Source of the DNA: Climacium dendroides
Taxonomy: Eukaryota > Streptophyta > Bryopsida > Hypnales > Climaciaceae
Direction: 5' to 3'
Assembly (NCBI GenBank): GCA_950106755.1
Contig: OX467091.1
Coordinates: forward strand, 10,247,538-10,311,537
Length of the DNA: 64,000 nucleotides
This document shows, piece by piece, positions 12,425-22,975 of the stretch; positions within the stretch are counted from its first letter, which is position 1, and every line of letters begins with the position of its first letter. The notes beneath the pieces are model-generated. The model searched no databases and was not told where the DNA came from. It was given only the letters and a program-made list of their open reading frames with translations. A program made the position numbers and the translations under genes.

Positions 12425-14462
12425 GATCGAATTACAGGTTAACTGAACAACCTCTCAATTCCTTGACTTTGTGCATTCAACCTTACGCCACGGTGAAGTC
12501 GCTTCTAGGGCATTAATTTAGGTTATTTGAACAGGAAGTGAATTTAGTGTAGACAGACGCTAGAAGGTTTCTCCAGTTATTTCAAGTGGATGTCATGTGT
12601 CATGAGGTCGAACTAAACAAATGCAAATTCTGAGTTAGTTAAGAATTTCCAGTTCCTTTTAAGGCTTAGTTGTCAATGTGAGTCACTTTTTGGCCTTTAC
12701 GGAGTACTTTTTATTCTGTAGAGGAGCCCTATTATTTTTACTGAGTATTATTTTTGTGTCACCTAATATATCAAAATACAGATTGGGAGACGCGCCTTAA
12801 GTTTGGTATTTTTATCTTCATCGGCTGTGAGGTTGAGACGTCTGCATCTTTAGATCTTGGTAGCTGGTCTGTCTGTTGGAACATTTGTGACTTCAAGCTT
12901 CTCCACGCAAATGTATCTTGAAGTGGTTTGTTTTGTATTGGTTATCGCAGACAATTGGATTGTATTGGTTATCGCAAACCCTAATTCTTTGTAAAGGTTT
13001 TGAATGTATATTGCCTTCTTTGTGTCTTCTATAAAGACTCTGAAGACTTTGTTGGTGATAAAGCGATGCAAGTTTTGTTTATGTTTGTACCGTTTTACAA
13101 GAGGCTTCGCTATAATGATGACTAACACTCTATAATTTTGAATGACCAGGTTGCATCACTATAACCTTGAACAATGTTTTTGCAATTGGATGGGTTTTTC
13201 TTTATGATTTTTTAGTACATATTATTGACATAATATTGATGGAATAGAGATGATATTATATGATTAGTCTTTTGTAATAATCTAAATGAAAGATAGTTTA
13301 TAATATTCTCTTAATGTCATGTATTCTTATTACAATTACAATACATTGTCTGTTTGTACCAAAAAGATTTTAAGAACAATTTTTGAATATACCCCTTTAG
13401 TAGAAATTTTGAAGAAAAGTGTGTAAAACATGTAAGTGGTCATGTGAACTTTTATCTTGAATATTGAATTTGGTTGTAAGGATTGACAAAAAAAAAATTT
13501 AATAGATGTTGGACCTTTAGAAAAATTATTATTTTTAAAATAATTTTTAAAATAAAAAAAATATAAAATTTGAGGGAATGTTTCTATTTAAACATTTGTC
13601 ATATTAGGTTTTCCAAGTTTAATCAAATATTTGGTATGAAATGTTGACCTTGATAGCTTGGTACAATGGTAGATTTTTATTCATTCAATACCTTTTTTTA
13701 AGTTATTATTCTTGGTAAGGAGGGGATTATTGGTATAAATTGGTATTTGATTAATTGTATGAATTTTTCAACTACTTAATGTTATGTTTTGAAAAACAAT
13801 AGTATTTAATGATGCAATGACTATGGTGATTGTTTCAATTATCTTTTTAACACCTCAAAGGTACAACAACTTTTTGACTATGGAGGTTTTCAATGAATTT
13901 GAATTTTTTGCACATAAATGTCTTGAAATTTTTTATTTTAACCATAAAAATGTAAATACTACTTTGCTTAATATGCATGGAACTAAATGTGGAAAATATT
14001 CACCACTGAATTTTTAGATTACAAAATTTTTAAATAAAAAAAGTAGTCTGGGGGGAAGAAAAATCATAAAAAGATGAATAATGCTTTTTTATACCTTCAA
14101 AAAAATTATATCTTAATCTAAAGAAAATGTAGTATTTTTTTATTTACAAAATGAGAAATAAAAAACTCTTTTAAATTTGTATACATTTTCAAAGAAAAGG
14201 AATAGAAAGCCAAAACTAACCAAATTGGATCCTACAAAAAATTTAATTTTTAATTTATACATCCATTTTATAAATTTAATAATTGATTTTATAAGCATGT
14301 TATCTGGAATCTCTTCAAAAAAATTGGAATCATTCTAAATATTTTGTATTCTTAATTATACCAACTTAAACCTTGTATTTTTAAAATTGCTAAAAGTACA
14401 AATTTGAAAAAAAATTCTTTAAATACAAAAATTTTGTACAAAATAAAGACTTGTAAAAAGAA
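12425..14462. other. 3' flank and AT-rich intergenic
   Basis: The first ~300 bp after the stop are probably 3'UTR of the hydrolase. From about 13100 the sequence becomes very AT-rich with homopolymer runs and no coding signal that I recognise. Confidence 0.45.
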
Positions 14463-14745
14463 AAAAAATTCCATTCCTACTATTCTTTTCATTGGAAAAA
14501 CATTGTGTTTGCTTCCTTTTTCTATTAGATTATATTTTTTAAATAAAAATTTAAATACTTTTCACATTGAAATTTTGAAAATTAGAAAATGCAAGTATAC
14601 CAGCTTGCCATTCTACGAGATCCTAGCTTATTCAATATTAAGATTTGTTTCATCTTATCGAGAATTTGACATTGAAAATTTAAAGAAAACTAATTCTATC
14701 TTCTTGGTCCTTGAGGGGTTAATGGCCTTCAATTACAAATTGACT
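14463..14745 (+). repeat. Dispersed repeat, copy 1 (inverted copy at 29095-29345)
   Basis: The translated strand reads FIGKTLCLLPFSIRL, then HIEILKI. The reverse strand of 29095-29345 encodes the same words in the same order. Similarity continues downstream at nucleotide level to 'ttcttggtccttgaggggtt'. Both copies lie in frames of about 100-126 codons. It could be a fragment of an unknown transposon protein, or simply a repeat whose frame has stayed open by chance. Confidence 0.65.
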
Positions 14746-14929
14746 CTTATTTTATGTTTTCATAACCTAAAATGGTCCAATTGAAATAAATGAGCTTAAA
14801 ACACAGTAAACACTTGGAAATATCACTATCAACTTTTATAAGAACTATGTGAATTAAAAGATGAGGTTCATTTAATTTGAAGTGGGAATATTTTATATAA
14901 TGTGAAGGGCTACAGTAGGGTCCATAAAA

Positions 14930-14932
<3 letters not shown>

Positions 14933-14998
<66 letters not shown>
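14933..14998. repeat. (TA)33 microsatellite
   Basis: Sixty-six bases of uninterrupted TA dinucleotide, ending directly at a sequence resembling the inverted-repeat end of the 4454-5272 element (cttgctatgct..gcattca at 14999-15048). An older TA-rich stretch in the sister repeat (near 15981) may be the seed. Confidence 0.97.
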
Positions 14999-14999
<1 letters not shown>

Positions 15000-15048
15000 T
15001 GGTAGTCGACGCTTGCTATGCTATGCATTCACCATTAGAATTTATGCT
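14999..15048 (+). mobile_element. Orphan end of the 4454-type inverted-repeat element
   Basis: ACTGGTAGTCGACGCTTGCT, then ATGCTATGCATTCA, resembles the terminal repeat of the element at 4454-5272, including the following 'cattagaattt'. No matching right end was found nearby, so this is probably a truncated copy. Confidence 0.5.
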
Positions 15049-15430
15049 AATAAATTAGCCTTAACAGATGGGCCCATGTAAAATATTTATAAGACAATGA
15101 GTACACATGTGGCCCAGAATTATCATCATGATGTTATGTTTGGACATCCGTCAAATTTATAAAGTATTAGGATCCAACTCAAGCGTTCATCAATATATAT
15201 ATAATTAATTTTCTAAATTTGTCACACTTTATTGCAAAATGTTGCTCATTTTCTTGTAAGCACACCAAACGTGATTAAAAAACGTTGCATACCCATCTAC
15301 CTTTGTTCTAGTAGTGTGACTTGGCACAATTCAATCATTTCAAATGAGTCTTAAACAAAATAACACAAGACTTAAGGCATACATGTAATAGTGAAATATT
15401 GTTTGAAAGATTTCTATAAAACTCAAAAGC

Positions 15431-15857
15431 ATGGAGTTCCAAAGCACATTTGAACAAGTAGGGGAAGGAATCTATAGATGCGTTTGAAAAGCTACTAAGA
15501 ATGAAACCAAGGAAGTGGTCGCTATAGAACAATTAAAGAGTAAATCTATTGCTTCCAAAAATGAAAATAAAATATAATGGAGGAAGTAGTGGCTTTAGAA
15601 GCCTTAAAAGATCATCCTAATATTATACAACTAAAACAAGTTATAAAGCACAATGATGAGTTGTTTTGTGTCTCTGAGAACATGCCGACTAATTTGTTGC
15701 AAATGATTAGAAATAGACCCCTTCCATTTGAAGTGGAGATTCAATTGTGGATGTATCAAATCCTTCAAGCAATGGTACACATACATAGTAAGTATTGTAT
15801 TCATTATGATCTTAAGCTGGAAAACATATTAGCCAATGAAGAGACCTTGAACCCCAT
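15431..15857 (+). pseudogene. Broken protein kinase copy (MAK/MOK/MHK-like CMGC kinase, N-lobe)
   Basis: The fragment starts MEFQSTFEQVGEGIYRCV (glycine-loop region) and is stopped by TGA at 15485. It continues KATKNETKEVVAIEQLK, where the VAIK lysine has become Glu. A second stop and frame change occur near 15574. The frame from 15577 then reads HPNIIQLKQVIKHNDELF, a gatekeeper/hinge region, and HIHSKYCIHYDLKLEN, a catalytic loop in which HRDLKPEN has become HYDLKLEN. Similarity ends at about 15857, before the DFG segment. Order and wording match the MAK/MOK/MHK group of plant and ciliary kinases. No intron interrupts the covered region, so a retro-copy or transposon capture is possible. The lesions make it non-functional as a kinase. 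Confidence 0.8.
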
Positions 15858-16181
15858 AGAAATCACTATCACTTTTTTAGAAAACTATGTGAGTTAAAAG
15901 ATAGTATTCATTTAATTTGAACTTGAAAAATTTTATATAATATTTAGGGCTTCTATAAGGCCCATAAAATACTGCATATTCTAATATATATAAATTAGGA
16001 TGTATAAAAGCAACATGTAGTAGGAATTTTATAAATAAATTAGCCTTGATAGATAGGGGCTATGCAAAATTTTCATAGTACAATAAGTATAGATGTGGAC
16101 CAAGTTTTTTAGTGTCACGTCACGTTTAGATGTCCGTCACATTAACAAAGCATTAAGATCCAATCCCAACTTTTGTCAAAT
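15855..16181 (+). repeat. Diverged repeat, copy 2 (first copy 14812-15193)
   Basis: Begins 'aatcactatcac' exactly where kinase similarity stops. See copy 1 for shared landmarks. The kinase fragment thus abuts a repeat border. Confidence 0.7.
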
Positions 16182-17772
16182 CTATGAATACATATATTAT
16201 ATTAATTTGTTTTTATTTTAGACAATCTGTTTGTCCAAGTTGACAGACATCAATCAATTAATAAATAAATTTTTGACAGCCTAATTGGCCTATTGACTGC
16301 TTGTTTGTTTAGATTAACAAATAGGTCGTTTAAGCCATAAAAAAATGATTTTCTTTGGCAACTTGAATCCTAATGCATCAAGATGAGTTGCATTTGATGT
16401 TCATGGACATCCCGATGGAAAAATACAACACCACATCAAGATAGAAATTCTTGACATAGATAGATATTTTATGTGGATGATAATATAAATATAATGAAGA
16501 AAATCTACAATGAATGGTGGTTGATTGAAATTGTGTTACAATAATGGTAGTATACAGTATATATCAAAAAAATTAAGTATAAATATAAGACATTGTGCAC
16601 AATTGGTAGAAATTATCATATTGCAAAAATATGATAGTTTATCTTAGTAGGTTAAATTAATTGCAAACTATACAATACAAAGATAGAATTTATAGTCTAT
16701 TTGACTTCAATCTTTGAAGCTATATGTGTTAAAGACACTCATATTGAATGAGATGTTTACAAGATAAATTAAATGGAGATTCTTAAGTGTTCAATGGTAA
16801 ACTTGTTATAAACCATAATAGCTAAAGGGTGTTTTGGAAGTGAAAAAGTCTAAAATTGTCAACTTTTGATGCATTGTTTAAAATAAAGAAATTAGTTTTT
16901 CTAACTCCAAGAATACAAAAGTGAATTAAACAAATAAGTCAATATTTTGAAAAAATTTCAACCCATTTGACCCCATAGATTGAAAGATTATAATGTTTAA
17001 AGTGAGAAAAATAAACTTTTTCTCATTATTGAGAAACGACCAAACAGGTTCAAATGGTCAATAGACTCTGAGCCCTTCTTGGAGTAAAATTTTTTATCTA
17101 CACAAAAGTGAGATTCTATGACATAAATGTTTATTTCTTCCTCCAAGTAACTTCTCATTTAATATCCAAAATAAAATTTGAGTCTTCAAAAGATAACCAA
17201 CACCAATGAAATTCAAATAAATAATACTATTAGTACAATAGTTGCAACATTTACAACAACATCCCATTACAAAAGAAACAAATAGTATTTTATTTGAACT
17301 GCCAAATCTAGATTTGAAATTCAAAAATGTTTTCAACATTAGATAAAATTGTGACAATTTGCAATTACTGTAACCATAGGATAGGGTCAATACATTGATG
17401 CCAAATATTTAATTAATGTTTCCAAACTAGCTTTGGTCATTTTGAATTTGAATTTTTTAAAATTCAACATTACATTGAAAAAAATTCAAAATATTCAACA
17501 CTCTACTCCTAAAGTTTCTTACCCACATGAAATTAGAGTTTGGAGAACCAAACTCTTTATACAAATTGGATAGTAGGAGGTAAAACAACCCATGTGGGAT
17601 ATATAAATGGTTAAGATTAGTAGGAGCTCAATCTTCAAATTATCTTATATCTTTTGAGGGTTCATGAAGGACAATGGATTTCATTATAGAAATGACCTCT
17701 CTATCCTCTACACTCTATCTTCACTAAATGTCCATGAAAAATTTCTTCTACATAGTCATCAAAAATTTATTT
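16182..17772. other. AT-rich intergenic, no gene
   Basis: Numerous short stops in all frames and no protein similarity recognised. The stretch lies between the kinase-associated repeat and the 910-bp repeat that begins at 17773. Confidence 0.5.
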
Positions 17773-18680
17773 AACCCCTAAAGTCCTATTGTCCCCTTGG
17801 GGGCCAAAATGGATTTTGGACAGGCTCCTATGGTCTCAATATTTGTCTTGATTATCTAAATCTTTTAGTGAAGATAGGAAAACGCAATAGCTTTTCAAAA
17901 ATATAATTTTTATTTCAATCGAAGCCAAAGTTATGGAACAAAAAGCCCTTTTTCATATGTCGGGCAGAAGTTTCTTTGAAGTTTTTTTGAAGGTTCAAAA
18001 GTTAATTTTTTTTCTTGTATAGATTATATATTTATCTAGATGGCAAGCTTTGATTCATTCCATTTGGATTTGTTATGAGAAAGTTATGGACAATCTTATT
18101 TTAAGGGCAATTGGAGCATCTTCTTAAAAAAATAACTTGTAGAATTCATTTCTAACCTCAATTTTCACAATTCTAAAAAAAATGTCGCACAAGGTTAAAA
18201 TCTCTTGCTAGAACAATCTCACCATTGAGATTAGTGTGTTTCAATTCCATCTTAGAGCTATTAACAATTTAGATTTTTCTTCAATCTTCAACCTACTTCT
18301 ACTTAATAGTTTTTTAAAGAATGAAAATTAAGTATGTTTTTCTAAATTTTTTTCCCGTAGAATCTCAACTCAATTCTTTATCATATAAAATTATAAATTC
18401 AAAATCAGCAGAGCAAAAATTATAAGTTATGAAGGTTTAAAGCCAAATAATGTAGTTGAGCAAGGGGCAAATAAATTTGTTTTCTTCACTTTAAACACAA
18501 ACATCTTGCAATCTACGAGGTCAAAGTTTGTGAAATTTCTGGCACATATTCTTATACTACTCTAGTACAAGATCCTATAGTTAGAAATGCCAAGAAAACT
18601 TTTTTTTAAAACCTTTTCCTCATTGCTATAGATATGGCAGTTTTGAGTGTGTTTTTTTATAGAAAGAGGCCTTGGGACTT
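17773..18680 (+). repeat. Dispersed ~910-bp repeat, copy A
   Basis: Starts 'aacccctaaagtcc' and 'ggctcctatggtctcaatat' and ends 'agaggccttgggactt'. The same landmarks in the same order occur at 26565-27480 (copy B), with many point differences and small indels between. A shorter diverged relative begins near 48448. No coding frame was recognised, so the class is unknown. Confidence 0.8.
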
Positions 18681-19058
18681 TCAAGGTTAATAGTCTTTGG
18701 TCATATTGACATATGTTGAAAATTTTATTATTTTACAATAACTTGCTCATTTAATTTTTGCTGAATTCGGCAATTTCTCTTTTTCATTTTATTTCATTTT
18801 CGACATTCTTAAAAATAATTATTTTTTTTCCGCCTATGGGTACGGTTATTCAGGTCCGAACCCCAAATATTATTCAGGTCCGAAACATGAGACGACACCT
18901 CCTTCAGGACCTCAAAGGAGGACGAAGCGGAGAAGCCTGTCATTCTTCCTTGCGAGCACTTCCATCAGAATTCCGAGCTTCGTTTCGCTGCGGTCGATTT
19001 GCATCCCGAGCAATTTCCGAAACGTTCGCTTCTTGCGTCGCGGATCAGTTTAGTGGAG

Positions 19059-20666
19059 ATGGCGGGCGGGATGGACGTACACAAGAACAAGTACATCGAG
19101 GACTGGGGCACGGCGCGGGAGAATCTGGAGAAGACGTTCCGCTTCAACCGGCGCAACATAACCCTGGCGATCATCTTCGGCATCGCTGTGCCCTTACTCA
19201 CCTATCAGGGCGTCACCGGAGAATTCGTAAGTGATTCTGTCTCTCGCTTTTCGTGGAATGGCAAGGTTTTGAGAGGACATTGTTGAGATTGAGTTTTTAG
19301 GGTTAAATCTGAGGTAGGACTGGATTAGTTTGGCTTTGAAATTGCAATGTGTTACGGGGTTATATACGTTGAGCTTGGTTTGTTTCGCTTCTGATAGAAT
19401 TCTCCCTCGGCCCGAACTGTTACGATTGATCCTCTGTGGTCAATTGTTGGTAGTTTTAGGGAGCTTGTTTCTGTGACCTAATTGGTGATTCCGTGAGCTA
19501 GCTTTTAGGTCAGCGCTGAATCGGGAGGTATCTTAGAAGGTTGAGGAGCTGCTATTGTGGTTCTGGAGTTTATGCAGTAATAGTAATGGCTTGGGGGAAA
19601 TTTGTCGTTGTTGAGTTTCTGGTCGTGGAGAGTTAGGGGTTAATTCGAGGTGAAAATGGAATGCTCGAAATTTTTGGATATGAGACTGCAATGTGTCATG
19701 GTGTTGTGGTTTGTTTGCTTCGCTTCTCCCTCGGCTTGCTCTGTTACAGTTGATCCGCTGTGGTCGATTGTTGGTTGTTTTATGATGGTTGCTTTTGTGA
19801 CCGAATTGCATAATTCGTGAGCTATCTTTTAAGTTATCTCGGTTTGCCCAGACTTTGGAGGCACTGATGAGATGCTGTTGTGATTGTGGAGTTTCTTTAG
19901 TAAAGTTATGGATTCACTCGCAATTGTTGCGAAACTTTTGTGCTACTGAGAGAATGCATTGAGGATGGTGTGTGTCTGCCTGAGGAACCTTTAGTTTGAG
20001 GGATAAGAACACGGTATTCTTAGTGTGGTTTCGTGGACGAAAACGTTACTCATCCTGTTCCGGAGAAACTTGATACCGCAACTACCGTCACTTTTAGATT
20101 ATCAGCTGTGATGTTGTCGAGGGGACAAGAGTAGTATAGAGGACCTGCCGTGCCGTGCCCTATAATTCTATAGGGTATCAAAGCTGACGAATCCCTATCC
20201 CAAGAATAGAGTAATGCAGTGTATTTATAAAAATCAGAGGTGAATGAGATCAATCCCTTTGCCGTAAATTTTGGATTAGGCCTAAAGGCCATTTTGGCCT
20301 TATCACAAACCCTACTTGCTCTTTCCATAGGGTTTGTGATTTATGAGATACTTTGAAGAGCACCTTGAGGTTGGAATGGGGGGTCTTCATTTGTGGGGTC
20401 TTCAATGCATCAGGTATGGAGGAAGAATCCTATAGTATGCAAGATTCCCTCCTCCGGGTTCTCTATAAACTAGCACTTGCGATGTATGGTAATAGGTTGT
20501 GAACTGTTGATTTTACTCTGGCCTTGTACCAGATCTGATACATTTTTTATGCTTAGTGTCTGAGAGGTGTGCTAAAAGAGCAGTGTTTATGTCGGGGGTT
20601 GTGATGCAGCACAAGCAGGATGTGGCAGCGGAGCAACCTCGCCGCAAGTTTTTGGGCAGCCAGTAA
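19059..20666 (+). CDS. NDUFB4: Mitochondrial complex I subunit, plant B15/NDUFB4 type (At2g31490-like)
   Basis: Two coding exons, 19059-19226 and 20610-20666, join in phase to give 74 residues, close to the ~71-residue Arabidopsis protein. The N-terminus MAGGMDVHKNKYIEDWGTA and the following RENLEKTFRFNRRN match the plant family closely. One membrane segment follows (IITLAIIFGIAVPLLTYQG-like, about residues 34-53), and the short basic C-terminal tail ends RRKFLGSQ. It is an accessory subunit of the NADH dehydrogenase membrane arm. Codons in exon 1 are GC-rich (G/C at most third positions), unlike the AT-rich flanks. The 1383-bp intron contains an internal duplication (see 19286). An earlier open frame from 18758 runs through in another frame and is not the protein. 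Confidence 0.92.
19286..19960 (+). repeat. Diverged tandem duplication inside the complex I gene intron
   Basis: About 19286-19635 and 19636-19960 share ordered landmarks: 'gcaatgtgt(t/c)a', 'tttcgcttct' / 'cttcgcttct', 'ccctcggc', 'ctgttac', 'tgatcc(t/g)ctgtggtc(a/g)attgttgg', 'ttctgtgacc' / 'tttgtgacc', 'attcgtgagcta' and 'gtggttctggagttt' / 'gtgattgtggagttt'. The unit is about 350 bp and diverged, so the duplication is old. Confidence 0.75.
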
Positions 20667-22419
20667 GCAAGCAAGATCAGAGGTTAGGAGGTGCGTTTGG
20701 TAGACAAGAGGCAGAGGACGTAGGCAACTGGAACTCTTTGGTGATCGATACTGCCTCGGGCATCTGAATTGTAGTCATTTCAGAGCATATTCCATTCATG
20801 TGGAGGCTGCCATTGTAGAGTCCGCTCTTGATTCTCCCCATTCCGGAACTTTGGTGTATCTACACGCCACGCTCCTTAATCCCAAGTTCAGCTCATGGGC
20901 TGGAAGTTGGGCCCCTTTCAGACGTTGAAGAATTGTAAGTTTTCAATTGTAATGCAGCAGAGAATCAATCAGCATACAGGGTTTCAGCCTTGGTGAGAAG
21001 ATGCCTTTGTTATTGGGATTTAATAAGCCTCCCGGAGGAGTTCTGCTTCCTGCTACGTCTTGCTTTTTTCTTACTCTTACGATCTGGTGTCCTAATTTCC
21101 TCACTGTGGTATAGTTTGAGTCTGTGGCGACTGTGATACTGTCCATGATAGGTTGGCAAGTGTGCAGATATTCTAGGTCATTTTTGAGGTCATAATAATG
21201 AAGTTTGATTGTACATTCTTTATTATTATTATAGACCTTCAGTGATTGTGACAGTTATTTTTTGCGTCGCTTCAGGTGTGATGTTCGTCACTTCTTGTGA
21301 AGATTATTTGGCACTTCTTTTGACGCTTGTTTCTTTGCATGTGGAATTCCTTTATTTCAAATTTGAGCTCGCTATCGAATTTCAGAGTAGTCCCTAGTTA
21401 TCTTTCATCTTTCGTTTTTTTCGTTATCCAAGTTATTATGGGATGAGGACTTAACTTCATTAACCCGAGGAATGACGTGAGGACAACAGTGCCTGACTGA
21501 CTGTCTGCATTTCTGTAGAGCATAGACATGCAGGTATTCATCCTGTCAATGCGTAATTGCTAGGCCGATGACCAGGATGGGTAAGTCCATCGTTTCAAGG
21601 TCTTACGAATTCAATCATACATGTAGAAATATTTCATGAAATTTTCACTATATGATCTCCAATAGAAAATTTGTTCTTCTAACTAGATAATCTTGTAAAT
21701 TTTTAACTTGTGTCCAAGAGATTTATTATTGAGAAACTCAATCAAATTAAAAATAGGTCTACATTCAATCAAAATTTGTTTTGTACATACTACAATTTGT
21801 ATACCACATGCCCAATTTTATGCATACTACAATTTATATACCACATTTCTCAATAAGTTACCAAATGTATGAGAACTTTTGAGAACCATTGTAGGCTCCA
21901 ATATATTGATTGAACACCTTCATCTTTGTGGGATAATTTTTACATGTTATCCCACTTAAGGTTATGTTATTCCGTTTCAATTTGAATGCATTCTAAATAA
22001 ATCTATTAGAATGATTGAGACAATAGTTGAGAAAAAAAAAAATTCTAATGATTAGGAAAAATTAAGAGAGAACCTACAATATCTACAAGAGTATCTACAA
22101 GAGTCAAGAAGGTGGTTGTGTGGAAAAATAAGATATCTTTATTTATGAGCAATAAAAATTCTTCTAGAGGATGATTTCTTCTCTTCTTCACAAGACGAGG
22201 TCCCGAAACCAAAACGGATCTGAATCAGGCTCTCAAAACCCCAAACCCTAATTGCGCTCAAGAGCCTTACCGCGGAGATATTCCAAACGAGTGTTTTCGC
22301 AGTGACGATTGTTTGCACAGATCTGACGCTCTCTTTCCCCTAGTGATCCGCACTCATGCTGTCACCATGACACTCTCTTACACCTCCTATCCTTTTACAA
22401 ATTTCCATTCCGTAAGAAA
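20667..22419. other. 3' flank, AT-rich spacer and PIGH promoter region
   Basis: To about 21180 this is likely 3'UTR of the complex I gene. It then becomes AT-rich with a short repeated motif, 'catactacaatttrtataccacat', near 21787-21845. From 22190 the composition rises into the PIGH leader. No other gene was recognised. Confidence 0.45.
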
Positions 22420-22455
22420 ATGAAAACAATCGACCGAGATGACGAGCGGTTTTGA
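22420..22455 (+). other. Upstream ORF overlapping the PIGH start
   Basis: ATG at 22420 opens an 11-codon frame (MKTIDRDDERF) that stops at TGA 22453-22455, in a different frame from the PIGH ATG at 22439. Translation from it would run past the PIGH start, so if the transcript includes it, it should dampen PIGH translation. Whether the transcript begins upstream is not known. Confidence 0.5.
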
Positions 22456-22975
22456 GAAGCATCCGCTATACGAGTACGTGTGCGAGTCGCCGCAGGAATG
22501 GAGCAGCTTCCCTCTTATCCACACTCACCGAATCCTCGTGAAGCAGCGGAGCGCAGGGTTGCTTAAGAAATGGTGGTTTCTGTTCTTGATCGGGAGCGCA
22601 GCATTACTCTCAGGCTTGCATTGGATATTGGTCGCATCTCTGTTGATTTTCGTTTTCAAGCGAAGGAATGGCGTTGAGCAGGAAGCAGTGGTGGTGATGC
22701 CTAGTTTAGGGATTCAGTTGGAGACTGTGTATCGGAGTAAGAAAGTGAAGCGCCGATTCATTCCTTTGCATCGCATTCTGTGGCCTGTGATCAACGAGGC
22801 CGTCACTCCTACGACGTGTTTTACGTATCTGGCGCTGTTGCTGCGGGACGAGTCCCGTCTCACGCTCACGTTTCTGCATGTGCGCCCTCCTTTGTCCATG
22901 TTGGTTCCCATCTGGACTGCTCTGTGCGGAGCTCTCGGGCATCCTCCTCCCAAGAGCTTGCTCCGAAATAGTTAG
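22439..22975 (+). CDS. PIGH: GPI-GlcNAc transferase subunit H (PIG-H)
   Basis: A single-exon frame of 178 residues. A two-pass membrane hairpin is visible at about residues 42-73 (KKWWFLFLIGSAALLSGLH followed by WILVASLLIFVF). The PIG-H domain follows: EEAVVVMPSLGIQLET-like start, RRFIPLHRIL, VINEAVTPTTCFTYLA and LTFLHVRPPLSMLVPIW, which are the landmark blocks of the family. PIG-H is a small subunit of the ER complex (with PIG-A, C, P, Q, Y) that adds GlcNAc to phosphatidylinositol, the first step of GPI-anchor synthesis. The start at 22439 is supported by family length. The 5' side has a short overlapping upstream ORF. No intron interrupts the frame. Confidence 0.9.
   Translation: MTSGFEKHPLYEYVCESPQEWSSFPLIHTHRILVKQRSAGLLKKWWFLFLIGSAALLSGLHWILVASLLIFVFKRRNGVEQEAVVVMPSLGIQLETVYRSKKVKRRFIPLHRILWPVINEAVTPTTCFTYLALLLRDESRLTLTFLHVRPPLSMLVPIWTALCGALGHPPPKSLLRNS

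Larger units (their letters stand above)
14812..15193 (+). repeat. Diverged repeat, copy 1 (second copy 15855-16181)
   Basis: The copy aligns with 15855-16181 through 'actatgtga(a/g)ttaaaagat', 'ttcatttaatttgaa', 'ttttatataat', 'ataaattagcctt' and 'gtccgtca'. It carries a (TA)33 run and a foreign transposon end that copy 2 lacks. The two copies flank the kinase pseudogene. Confidence 0.7.

Noticed and set aside
14747..15028. 93-codon minus-strand frame with a Tyr-Ile repeat
   Set aside because: It simply reads through the (TA)33 microsatellite.
18758..19234. 158-codon frame overlapping the complex I gene
   Set aside because: It is in another frame from the conserved protein that starts at 19059; shadow of the G+C-rich first exon.
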